From Treponema sp. UBA4692 (GTDB lineage Bacteria > Spirochaetota > Spirochaetia > Treponematales > Treponemataceae): a stretch of DNA of 64,000 bases. Made by a program: the position numbers and the translations under genes. This document shows, piece after piece, positions 24,551-32,446 of this stretch. The stretch lies in the NCBI GenBank assembly GCA_002404895.1, contig DHKO01000003.1, positions 1 to 64,000 on the forward strand, read 5' to 3'. How positions within the stretch are numbered: position 1 is the first letter of the stretch; each line of letters opens with the position of its first letter. The notes under the pieces were generated by a model, which saw nothing but the letters and a program-made list of their open reading frames with translations, made no database searches and was not told the origin of the DNA.

Positions 24551-25780
24551 CTACTTTTGGAGCACGAGATGGCGAGGAAGTCCGTCAACCATAATCGGGC
24601 TAAGCTCAGCCTGAATAAGAGGGTGAATGTAGTGAATCAGCTCGCTTGAAACGTAATCGTCATCAGTAATCCATTCAAGAGGAACTTTTTTCTCCACGTT
24701 CGCGATTTTTGAGACATCTGCTGTCTCTGTGATGCAGATATAAGGATCGTCTGAAAAACGCTTTAGAACCACAACTTTTCCAGTCTCGCCGTTGAAAGCC
24801 GCCTTTACGGCCGCGCCGCCTGCGTTGTATGCTTCTGTGATGTCCGTTCGGCTTGACATATGGGCCGCGCATCTTTGAAGCGTTGAAAGCTCAATCGCTC
24901 TTGCCTTTGTGCCAAGCTCCGAAGTGATTTTGTTTGCAAGGAACTGCGCTGTTCCAGACATCTGCTTGTGCCCGAATGAGTCAACAAATTCTATATGCTC
25001 GGCAGCAAGCTCAAACACGAATCTTCCGTCGGCAACTTTGATTCCTTCCGAAACCGCAATTACGATTGATTTTCCCGTTTTTAGAAGTCCGCCGACTCGC
25101 TTGAGGAATTTGTCAACATCGAAAACTTTCTCTGGAAGATAGATTAGGTCAACGCCCGGGCAGTCGTCGGATTTTGCGAGTGCTGCCGCTCCTGTAAGCC
25201 AGCCTGCGTTTCGTCCCATGATTTCAACGACTGTTACAGTCGGATAATCGTAGACTGTTCCGTCGCAGATGATTTCTTTCATTGTCGCGGCGATGAATTT
25301 TGCGGCGGAGCCGTAGCCCGGAGTATGGTCTGTGATTGCAAGGTCGTTGTCGATTGTCTTGGGAACGCCCATGAATTTTATGTCGCTGCCGGTTTTCTTC
25401 GCGTAGGTTGTGAGCTTCTGGATTGTGTCCATCGAGTCGTTTCCGCCGATGTAGAGAAAATACTTTATGTCAAGCTCGTTCAAAATTCCGAAGATTTTCT
25501 TGTATGTGTCCTCGTGCGCCTCGTCAACATCAGGGATCTTATAGCGGCAAGAGCCGAGGATAGAAGACGGAGTGCGCTTCAGCAAGTCAATTGCCATCAG
25601 AGAAGTGATTGTGTCCGATAAATCCACATACTGCTTGTCCAAAAGTCCCTTGATTCCGTGAAGCATTCCGTAGACTTTGTTTGCTCCGCAGTCGATAGCC
25701 GTCTTGAAAATGCCTGCGAGACTTGAGTTGATAACAGCTGTCGGACCGCCAGACTGACCGACAATTAAATTTCCTTTCAT
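24551..25780 (-). CDS. pfp: pyrophosphate--fructose 6-phosphate 1-phosphotransferase
   Basis: 409 residues. It interconverts fructose 6-phosphate and fructose 1,6-bisphosphate using pyrophosphate instead of ATP, a reversible glycolytic step common in anaerobes and spirochaetes. Two positions show the phosphate donor: GGNDS at 112-116 has Asp where ATP enzymes have Gly, and PKTIDND at 140-146 has Lys where ATP enzymes have Gly. The first of these motifs also has Asn in place of the usual Asp (GGDDS), which is unusual. The ATG at 25780 is chosen because GGAG precedes it and MKGNLIVGQSGGPT is the family N-terminus. Confidence 0.93.
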   Translation of the reverse strand: MKGNLIVGQSGGPTAVINSSLAGIFKTAIDCGANKVYGMLHGIKGLLDKQYVDLSDTITSLMAIDLLKRTPSSILGSCRYKIPDVDEAHEDTYKKIFGILNELDIKYFLYIGGNDSMDTIQKLTTYAKKTGSDIKFMGVPKTIDNDLAITDHTPGYGSAAKFIAATMKEIICDGTVYDYPTVTVVEIMGRNAGWLTGAAALAKSDDCPGVDLIYLPEKVFDVDKFLKRVGGLLKTGKSIVIAVSEGIKVADGRFVFELAAEHIEFVDSFGHKQMSGTAQFLANKITSELGTKARAIELSTLQRCAAHMSSRTDITEAYNAGGAAVKAAFNGETGKVVVLKRFSDDPYICITETADVSKIANVEKKVPLEWITDDDYVSSELIHYIHPLIQAELSPIMVDGLPRHLVLQK

Positions 25781-26009
25781 ATAAACTCCATTGTTTTTTA
25801 TTCGCCCGATGGCACATTCTGCTTTGTCAGTTACGCTGCAAGCAAAATGTTCAAAGTGCAATTTCTTTCCATTATCATATCACTAAAAACATTAAATAGG
25901 AATAAAAAAGAACATTCAAAGAAAGTTAGAATTTGGAAGAAGATTTTTTAAGAAAGATGACAATAGAGGTTGCTTGCCGGGTTTTTAGAGCCGCACCTGT
26001 TTCAAACTA

Positions 26010-26163
26010 AAGGTATACTTCCTAACTCCCTAAGGAATACTTCCTAATGTCTGAAGGTATACTTCCTAAGGACTGAAGGAATACTTACTTCAGCTCTTAG
26101 GAAGGCTTCCTTCAGGGCTAAGGTATACTTCCTTTAGCTCTTAGGTATGCTTTCTTCAGTTTT
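26010..26163. repeat. seven tandem 22-bp repeats in the pfp-SDR gap
   Basis: Within the 498-base gap 25781-26278, units begin at 26010, 26032, 26054, 26076, 26098, 26120 and 26142, exactly 22 bases apart. The best consensus is AAGGTATACTTCCT followed by about eight less conserved bases ending in CT. Units 1, 2, 3 and 6 are closest, while 5 and 7 are most changed. Several units contain AGGAA-TAC-TTCCT, a short palindrome. As 22 is not a multiple of three and stops occur, it is not coding. Iteron, protein-binding array and minisatellite are all possible. The remaining gap sequence shows only the SDR terminator. Confidence 0.85.
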
Positions 26164-26206
26164 TATTCACATATGCCGCTTTTTCAGCATGCGGTGCATC
26201 TCGCGC

Positions 26207-26243
26207 ATAAAAAAAGCCCCCGGCAATCAACCGAAGGCTTTTC
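26207..26243 (-). terminator. terminator of the SDR gene
   Basis: Outer stem AAAAGCC (26212-26218) / GGCTTTT (26236-26242), an internal mismatch, then inner stem CGG / CCG. On the minus strand it is followed by a T-run. It lies about 35 bases beyond the stop codon. Confidence 0.8.
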
Positions 26244-26278
26244 GCATTTCATTTATTCAGTCTGAAAGCAAGCCTAGC

Positions 26279-27094
26279 TTACTTAGGCTGTTTTCCGATG
26301 TATGCAAGAATTCCGCCGTCAACGTACAAGATGTGTCCGTTTACTGCGTTTGAAGCGTCAGAAGCCAAGAACACAGCAGGTCCTGCAAGCTCTTCTGGGT
26401 CAAGCCAGCGTCCAGCCGGTGTGCGTCCGCAGATGAACTGGTCGAACGGATGGCGAGAGCCGTCTGGCTGCTTTTCGCGGAGAGGAGCTGTCTGCGGTGT
26501 CGCGATGTATCCAGGTCCGATTCCGTTGCACTGGATGTTGTCAGCGCCGTATTCAGAACAGATGTTCTTTGTGAGCATCTTGAGTCCGCCTTTTGCAGCC
26601 GCGTAAGCAGATACAGTTTCGCGTCCAAGCTCAGACATCATTGAGCAGATATTGATGATTTTTCCGTGTCCCTTTTTAATCATTGAAGGGATTACAGCTT
26701 TTGAAACGATGAAAGGAGCGTTGAGGTCAACATCAACAACTGCGCGGAAGTCCTCTGCCGACATTTCTGTCATAGGGATTCTCTTGATGATTCCGGCGTT
26801 GTTTACAAGAATATCCACAACTCCGACATCTTTCTCGATTTTCTTTACAGTCTCGATTACCTGATCTTCTTTTGTAACATCGCAGATATATCCGTGTACG
26901 TCGTTGATTCCGTTCTCTTTGTAGTTTGCGTAGCCTTTATCAAGCTGCTCCTGACCGCGGTCGTTGAAAACGATTTTTGCTCCGGCTGCGTGGAATGCCT
27001 TGGCGATTGCGAAACCGATGCCGTAAGATGCGCCGGTAACCCAAGCTACTTTGCCGGAAAGGTCAAAGTCTTTCATTTCAAATGCTTTTGCCAT
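26279..27094 (-). CDS. short-chain dehydrogenase, gluconate 5-dehydrogenase (or DHU reductase) type
   Basis: 271 residues. NAD(P)-binding TGASYGIG at 20-27, NNAG at 98-101, catalytic Ser151, Tyr164 and Lys168. The stretches SMMSELGRETVSAYAAAKG and NGHILYVDGGILAYIGKQP are the same as I recall for streptococcal gluconate 5-dehydrogenase. Related streptococcal enzymes (DhuD) reduce the keto-sugar derived from unsaturated uronates, so a role in pectin or glycosaminoglycan breakdown is equally possible here. Together with uxaB and kdgK that reading is attractive (inference). The ATG at 27094 is preferred because GGAGG lies upstream of it; the earlier ATG would itself overlap this site and has none. 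Confidence 0.87.
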   Translation of the reverse strand: MAKAFEMKDFDLSGKVAWVTGASYGIGFAIAKAFHAAGAKIVFNDRGQEQLDKGYANYKENGINDVHGYICDVTKEDQVIETVKKIEKDVGVVDILVNNAGIIKRIPMTEMSAEDFRAVVDVDLNAPFIVSKAVIPSMIKKGHGKIINICSMMSELGRETVSAYAAAKGGLKMLTKNICSEYGADNIQCNGIGPGYIATPQTAPLREKQPDGSRHPFDQFICGRTPAGRWLDPEELAGPAVFLASDASNAVNGHILYVDGGILAYIGKQPK

Positions 27095-27155
27095 TTGGAA
27101 ATTTTCCTCCATAAAATAAGTATGTTTTTAAAGATATAAAACTAATCTTTTTAGG

Positions 27156-27632
27156 TCAAGGATTTTGTTCTGGGATTTTGACGCTGCGCGCTTCCTCGAA
27201 AAGCTTTTTCTCGTCGATTATGAAAAGCGGTTTGTCCTGATATTTCAAGACTTTCAGGATAAATTCGTCAGGAATCTCGTTTTTTGCGTCCTTTATCTCT
27301 TCCGCATCATCGTATATCTGGATTACGTCCTGGACAGAGTCCGCAACGAGACCGTAAAGCCGTTTTTTGGGATTGTTTTCCTCATCCATGAAATTCATCT
27401 CGATTACAATGACTTTTGTCTTGCTGTCGATTTCTTTTTCGCGCATATTGAACCGTTTCCGGAAATTCAAGACTGTGATTCCCGATTCACGCGAGAAGAT
27501 AAGCCCCTCGATGTACGGAAGAGCGCAGGGGACTGCGGTCGGCTCTGTGAAATTAAGGACTTCAAGAACCGCCGCCACGTCAACCGCATAGGCTGTGTTT
27601 TCCACAACAAATGTCAGATAGTTTGTAATCAT
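27156..27632 (-). CDS. cheW: CheW-like chemotaxis coupling protein
   Basis: 158 residues, one CheW domain. The N-terminal YLTFVVENTAYAVDVAAVLEVL and the central LPYIEGLIFSRESGITVLNFRKRF match the CheW pattern that couples chemoreceptors to CheA. The stretch between about 75 and 125 is longer than in E. coli CheW. Its ATG overlaps the stop of the receptor gene (TAATG), which argues for translation coupling and possibly a dedicated partnership with that receptor. It is the last gene of the minus-strand chemotaxis operon. Confidence 0.85.
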   Translation of the reverse strand: MITNYLTFVVENTAYAVDVAAVLEVLNFTEPTAVPCALPYIEGLIFSRESGITVLNFRKRFNMREKEIDSKTKVIVIEMNFMDEENNPKKRLYGLVADSVQDVIQIYDDAEEIKDAKNEIPDEFILKVLKYQDKPLFIIDEKKLFEEARSVKIPEQNP

Positions 27633-29698
27633 TAGAATTCCTCGAAATCCGCATCGCTGATTAAGTCCGCGGTCGTTTTTCTGACGACTGTGCCGCTTAC
27701 AGGCTTTTCAGCTGTTTCTGCAATCTTCTTGATTTTTTTCGGCTCTACTTTTGAAGGCTTTGCCGTGTTGTCCGGCTTTTTTTCAAGAGTTTCAGTATTC
27801 TGGCTGCCGCCGGATTTTTCTTCTGTTTTTTCCTGCGGATTTTTTCCCTCGCTTCCGTTCTGCGCGATTGTGTTTGCAACTTCGTTTGAGATTCTGAAGA
27901 ACGAGATTGTCTCGACAAGCTTCTGCGCTTCAGCGCTCAGCTCTTCCGCCATTGCCGCCATCTCTTCGGCCGCGCTCGCGTTCTGCTGAACAACGCTGTC
28001 CATCTGGATAATCGCCGTTGAAACCTGCTGCGCTCCGTTGTCCTGCTCTCGGCTTGCCGTCGCGATTTCGGAGATAAGCTGTGAAGTGTGCTCGATATTC
28101 GGAACGACATCTTTGATGAGAGTTCCTGCGTTTTCTGCTGTGTCGAGAGTTTTTGCTGAAATGTCGCTGATTTCGCCTGCCGCTTTCTGTGTTCTTTCGG
28201 CAAGTTTTCTGACCTCGGAAGCAACAACCGCAAATCCTTTTCCAGCCTCGCCAGCGCGAGCCGCCTCGATTGCCGCATTGAGAGCGAGCATATTTGTCTG
28301 TCCTGCGATTTCCTCAATCACAGAAATTTTCTCCGCGATTGTCTCTACAGCCTTAACTGCCTCTTCTACTGCAAGTCCGCCGGCTTCGCCTTTCGCGCTC
28401 GCCTCGTTCGCAATCTCGCAGGTTTTTGCCGCATTGTCCGCCGTCTGCCGGATATTGCTTGTCATCTGCTCCATTGTCGCGCTCATTTCCTCTGTTGAAG
28501 CCGCCTGCTCGCTTGCTCCAGATGAGACCGCCTGGCTTGAAGATGAAAGCTGCTCGCCGCCCGCCCGGACTTGAAGAGCCGACTCTCGCACATTCTGCAC
28601 TGTTTTTATAAGCGACGTGAGCATATTCATCAATGCGCCTGCCATTCTTCCAAGCTCGTCCTTGCGCCTTCTGATTTTTTCGCCCTCGTCCTGATTGATG
28701 TTTGTGAGCGTGAGGTCGCCCTCTGCAACATCTATAAGAGTTTTCTCAATGATTATAATCGGCTTTGAAAGGGAATTTGCGTAAAGGAATCCGATTGCAA
28801 TCGCCGCGATTACGAGAATTCCTGAGATTATGAACAGGATTGTGCGCATATTGTGGACAATGCCTAAGAATTCTTCCGCTGGAACTGTGATTCCGATAGC
28901 CCAGCTTGCTCCGCCGATAGGAGTGTAGCTTACGAATGTTTTCTTTCCCCTTAAATTTATGGAAACAGTGTTTTCCTCGTAGTTTTTCATTTTCTGGGCG
29001 ATTTTCGCCATCGGCTCGTATTCGGGATTTTCCGCCGCGAGCTGCTCGAAAGTCTTGTCTGTCGCGTCAACGCTTGTGTTTGTGTTCTGGATTATCTTTC
29101 CGCTTTCAATGTTTATGATGAAAGCAGAGCCGTCTTCTCCAATCCGGAGCTTGTTTGCAAATTCACTGAGCATTGATGTGTCCTTGTTCAATGCCAGCAC
29201 GCCGATTATTTTTTTGTTCGCGTCATAAATCGGAACGGAAATATATATTGTCATCAGGTTGTGGGTATAGTTCAAGAGAGGCCCGTCAATGCATGAGAAG
29301 CCGTTTGCCGCGCGCTGAAAATATGTCCGCTTGTCGATTTTGCACGGCGCGCCTTCGGAGTTGTAGCCGTTTCCGTTTGTGTCCGACACTACAAAATATC
29401 GTGTGCCTTCTCCCGAGCCTGCAACGAATTTGCTCAGGAAAAGAGCCTTGTCTTTTATGGAAACAGACGGATCCATCAAATACGGCTGATATGAAAGCGT
29501 ATATAGATTGGAGGATTCTGTGATAAGCTTCTGGTCCGCATAGTTTGAGACGTTTTTAGCAAGCGTTGTCATATTCTTCATTGAGACATCTGTTACAGCC
29601 TTTTCTGAGAAGCCCAGCGCGATGTAAGTCAGGGCAGTGCCCGTTACAAGCATTATAGCGGCGATAAATGTTGTGATAGCCAATCGAATACTTTTCAT
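27632..29698 (-). CDS. methyl-accepting chemotaxis protein
   Basis: 688 residues. TM1 about 6-29, a large periplasmic sensor of the dCache type (about 35-280; SAFIINIESGKIIQNTNTSV, SWAIGITVPAEEF), TM2 about 283-306, HAMP to about 360, then the signalling domain with hairpin tip GQTNMLALNAAIEAARAGEA near 463. A Lys/Pro/Glu-rich tail follows, ending DFEEF. That ending resembles the aromatic C-terminal pentapeptide that tethers CheR and CheB in enterobacteria (NWETF). The ATG at 29698 is chosen for the AGGGGG site before it and the MKSIRLAITTF membrane start. The ligand is unknown; Cache domains often bind amino acids or organic acids. Confidence 0.93.
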   Translation of the reverse strand: MKSIRLAITTFIAAIMLVTGTALTYIALGFSEKAVTDVSMKNMTTLAKNVSNYADQKLITESSNLYTLSYQPYLMDPSVSIKDKALFLSKFVAGSGEGTRYFVVSDTNGNGYNSEGAPCKIDKRTYFQRAANGFSCIDGPLLNYTHNLMTIYISVPIYDANKKIIGVLALNKDTSMLSEFANKLRIGEDGSAFIINIESGKIIQNTNTSVDATDKTFEQLAAENPEYEPMAKIAQKMKNYEENTVSINLRGKKTFVSYTPIGGASWAIGITVPAEEFLGIVHNMRTILFIISGILVIAAIAIGFLYANSLSKPIIIIEKTLIDVAEGDLTLTNINQDEGEKIRRRKDELGRMAGALMNMLTSLIKTVQNVRESALQVRAGGEQLSSSSQAVSSGASEQAASTEEMSATMEQMTSNIRQTADNAAKTCEIANEASAKGEAGGLAVEEAVKAVETIAEKISVIEEIAGQTNMLALNAAIEAARAGEAGKGFAVVASEVRKLAERTQKAAGEISDISAKTLDTAENAGTLIKDVVPNIEHTSQLISEIATASREQDNGAQQVSTAIIQMDSVVQQNASAAEEMAAMAEELSAEAQKLVETISFFRISNEVANTIAQNGSEGKNPQEKTEEKSGGSQNTETLEKKPDNTAKPSKVEPKKIKKIAETAEKPVSGTVVRKTTADLISDADFEEF

Positions 29699-29809
29699 AA
29701 ATCCCCCTTTGAGCAGCAGCATATTGTCTTGCGTTTTCGATTTTCTGGAAACTTTTTTGACTTGAATATGAAATTCCGCCTTGTTTTTGACAGAATTTCA
29801 ATTTTTTCT

Positions 29810-30175
29810 TTATCCGATTATTTTTTTGACGACGGCAATCAGCTTTTCAGATGTGAAAGGCTTTACAATCCAGCCGGTCGCGCCTGCGGCTCTTCCCTCG
29901 TCCATTTTTGAGGCTTGATTTTCGGTTGTCAGCGCGATAATCGGCGTGAATTTATATCCTTCTGTTGTTCTGAGCTGCTTTGTAAGTTCGATTCCGTCCA
30001 TGTTCGGCATATTTATATCGGTGATGACTAGGTTGAATTTTTCAGCTTTTGCTTTTGCAAGCGCGTCAACGCCGTCAACTGCCTCTGTGATTTCATATCC
30101 TTCTTGTCCGAGGATAAAAGAAATGCTCTTCCTGATTGAAGCTGAGTCATCTACTGCAAGAATTTTTTTAGACAT
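29810..30175 (-). CDS. cheY: chemotaxis response regulator CheY
   Basis: 121-residue single receiver domain. Acidic pocket Asp9-Asp10, phospho-accepting Asp53 in LVITDINMPNMDG, the Thr in IIALTTEN and the conserved Lys in IVKPFTSEKL are all present. There is no output domain, so it acts by binding the flagellar switch. GGAG precedes the ATG. It lies between cheB and the receptor gene, in a cluster that has no visible CheX, CheC or CheZ phosphatase. Confidence 0.94.
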   Translation of the reverse strand: MSKKILAVDDSASIRKSISFILGQEGYEITEAVDGVDALAKAKAEKFNLVITDINMPNMDGIELTKQLRTTEGYKFTPIIALTTENQASKMDEGRAAGATGWIVKPFTSEKLIAVVKKIIG

Positions 30176-30233
30176 AATCGGTTCTCCTTAATATATATCT
30201 ATATTACTTAATAATTGATGAAATTTTCTATAT

Positions 30234-31448
30234 TCAAAACTTATAATTTTTAAGTTTTGCGGCGCTGAGCATTGCCGTAGCGATTTCAGGCAGCGGAACA
30301 ATCCTGTCAACTGCTCTGGCTTTTACAGCCTCGCCCGGCATCCCGTAGACAATGCAGGTAGCCTCGTCCTGCGCGATGTTGAATGAGCCTGCATCGTGCA
30401 TCTCTTTCATTCCTTTCGCGCCGTCGTCTCCCATTCCGGTCATTATGATTCCAACCGCGTTTTTTCCCGCATAGCGCGCTGCCGAGCGGAAAAGCACATC
30501 AACGGAAGGTCTGTGCCGGGAGACAAGCGGACCGTCTTTCACTTCAACATAATAGTCCTTGCCTTCCCTTTTTAAAAGAAGATGATGATTTCCCGGAGCT
30601 ATTAAGGCCTGTCCTCGCTGGACAATGTCTCCGTTTTCCGCCTCGCGCACGGAAATTTTGCATAGGCTGTCGAGCCGCTGCGCGAAAGACGCGGTGAAAT
30701 GCTCCGGCATATGCTGCACAATAACGATTCCTGGCGAGTCTTCAGGGAGCATGACAAGAAAATCCTTTAGGGCTTCTGTTCCGCCGGTGCTCGCGCCCAC
30801 AACTACAACTGTGTCGGTTGTGTCTATCGGGGCAAGGCTCGGATTCGGCTTTTCAAGAATCACATCTGCTGAAAGTTTCGGCTGGACTGCCCTGAAAGGC
30901 TGTCGTTCTTCCATTTTTTGCTCCGTGATTTCCTCAAGTTCTGGAAGCTCTTCCAGCTCTTCTGCGTCATTCTGATTTTGTCTTTCCTGCTGGAGATTTT
31001 TCGCGTGAAGCCTTGCCGCGGACGGAAGAAGCTGCTTTATTTTTCCCTGGCACGCGTTTGCGGCTTTTATCGCGTCGATAAGAATTATCTTTGATTCCTG
31101 AAAAAACTGCCTTGTTCTGACCAAAGGCTTTGCGACGATTGCCGCCGCTCCGTACTCAATCGCCTTGATTGACTCCGGCGAGCCTTTCGTCACAAGAGAC
31201 GAGCAGATGACGCACGGAATCGGATCGATTGTCTCGTTCATTTTGCGGAGAAACGTGAGACCGTCCATTCTCGCCATCTCTATGTCAAGAATAATAACGT
31301 CCGGCCGCTCTGTCTGGATTTTCCGCACTCCGATAATCGGGTCGGGTGCGGTTCCAATCACTTTGACGTCTTTTTCGCCTGAGAGAACTTCTGTTATTGT
31401 CTGCCGGACTAGGGCCGAGTCGTCTATTATTAAAACTTTAATTGGCAT
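30234..31448 (-). CDS. cheB: protein-glutamate methylesterase CheB
   Basis: 404 residues. N-terminal receiver with Asp9-Asp10 and phospho-Asp55 (VIILDIEMARMDG). The linker at about 150-195 is rich in Glu and Gln and longer than usual. The C-terminal esterase has the catalytic Ser in GASTGGTEAL, His in VQHMPEHFTASF and Asp in GMGDDGAKGM. It removes methyl groups from receptors (and deamidates) during adaptation, opposing CheR encoded next to it. The gene order cheA-cheR-cheB-cheY is compact, with 32 bases to cheR. Confidence 0.95.
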   Translation of the reverse strand: MPIKVLIIDDSALVRQTITEVLSGEKDVKVIGTAPDPIIGVRKIQTERPDVIILDIEMARMDGLTFLRKMNETIDPIPCVICSSLVTKGSPESIKAIEYGAAAIVAKPLVRTRQFFQESKIILIDAIKAANACQGKIKQLLPSAARLHAKNLQQERQNQNDAEELEELPELEEITEQKMEERQPFRAVQPKLSADVILEKPNPSLAPIDTTDTVVVVGASTGGTEALKDFLVMLPEDSPGIVIVQHMPEHFTASFAQRLDSLCKISVREAENGDIVQRGQALIAPGNHHLLLKREGKDYYVEVKDGPLVSRHRPSVDVLFRSAARYAGKNAVGIIMTGMGDDGAKGMKEMHDAGSFNIAQDEATCIVYGMPGEAVKARAVDRIVPLPEIATAMLSAAKLKNYKF

Positions 31449-31480
31449 TTTTATGCTTCCTTAAAATCCTTTTGTCTTTT

Positions 31481-32446
31481 TTAAATTTTCTGGAAAGTTG
31501 TGGGAGCGACCGTTTTCAGCGGAAGCTCCATTCCAAAGATTGTCTCCGAGTGTCCTAGAAAAAGGTAGCCGCCGGGAACTAAATGTCTTATCAGCTTTCT
31601 GATTACATCTTCCTGAGTCTGCTTCTCAAAATAAATCAGGACATTGCGGCAGAAAATTATCTGCTTTTCGCCGCTTACAGGATAGCTCGAATCCATAAAA
31701 TTCAGCCGCTTGAAACTCACTTTCTGCCTGATTTCGGGCTTTAAGCGCACTGCGGGATTGTCTGGATTCCTGCTTTTGAGAAAATAGCGTTTTTTAAGCT
31801 CGTAAGGAAGCTCGCTTACGCTTTCAAGCGGATAGACCGCGTTTTGCGCCTTTTCGAGAACGCGCGATGAAATGTCCGTGGCGAGAACTGAAAAATCCGC
31901 AATTTTTCCCGGGTTCTTCCTCATAAACTCGCTCATGACGATTGAGAGCGTGTAAGGCTCTTCGCCTGTCGAGCAGCCCGCCGACCAGATTTCAATGTTC
32001 TTGTGTCCTTCATTGACAAGAGAGGGCAGGGCTTTTTCTGTCATAAAATCAAAATGCTGCTTTTCGCGGAAGAAATTTGTGAGGTTTGTTGTGATGACGT
32101 TTATCATAAGCGCGATTTCCTCCTCGCTTTTTTCTCCGCCCGCAAAAACAAGGTCAACATAGTCGTCAAAATTTTTCAGGGACAAAGCCTTTAGCCTTGA
32201 CTGGAGGCGCGACTGGACCATCAGCTTTTTCTGCGCCGGCATTTTTATTCCGACGTTTGTCTGTATGAATTCCGCGATTTTTTCGAACTGCTCCTGTGAA
32301 AGCTCCGGCGTTTCCGAAAAATAATTTATCGCCTGCTCCAAGCTTTTTTCCGTGCTTTCATCTTTGCCTTTGATGACGGATTTTTTCGCGAATACTTTCG
32401 CAAATTCTTTTCGCGAATCCATTGAAATATCAGCTGGCTCTATCAT
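31481..32446 (-). CDS. cheR: chemotaxis protein methyltransferase CheR
   Basis: 321 residues. An extra N-terminal segment of about 45 residues precedes the all-alpha domain. The SAM-binding motif is IEIWSAGCSTGEEPYTLSIVM at about 155-175 (split here: IWSAGCSTGEEPYTL), followed by VLATDISSRVLEKAQNAVY and IIFCRNVLIYF. It methylates receptor glutamates. The start codon overlaps the cheA stop by four bases (ATGA), so the two are translated together. Confidence 0.95.
   Translation of the reverse strand: MIEPADISMDSRKEFAKVFAKKSVIKGKDESTEKSLEQAINYFSETPELSQEQFEKIAEFIQTNVGIKMPAQKKLMVQSRLQSRLKALSLKNFDDYVDLVFAGGEKSEEEIALMINVITTNLTNFFREKQHFDFMTEKALPSLVNEGHKNIEIWSAGCSTGEEPYTLSIVMSEFMRKNPGKIADFSVLATDISSRVLEKAQNAVYPLESVSELPYELKKRYFLKSRNPDNPAVRLKPEIRQKVSFKRLNFMDSSYPVSGEKQIIFCRNVLIYFEKQTQEDVIRKLIRHLVPGGYLFLGHSETIFGMELPLKTVAPTTFQKI

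Noticed and set aside
25781..25861. N-terminal extension of the PPi-PFK gene to 25861
   Set aside because: The extra residues do not fit the family N-terminus, and GGAG directly precedes the internal ATG at 25780.
26010..26163. CRISPR array
   Set aside because: The 22-bp units follow each other directly with no unique spacers, and no cas gene is present.
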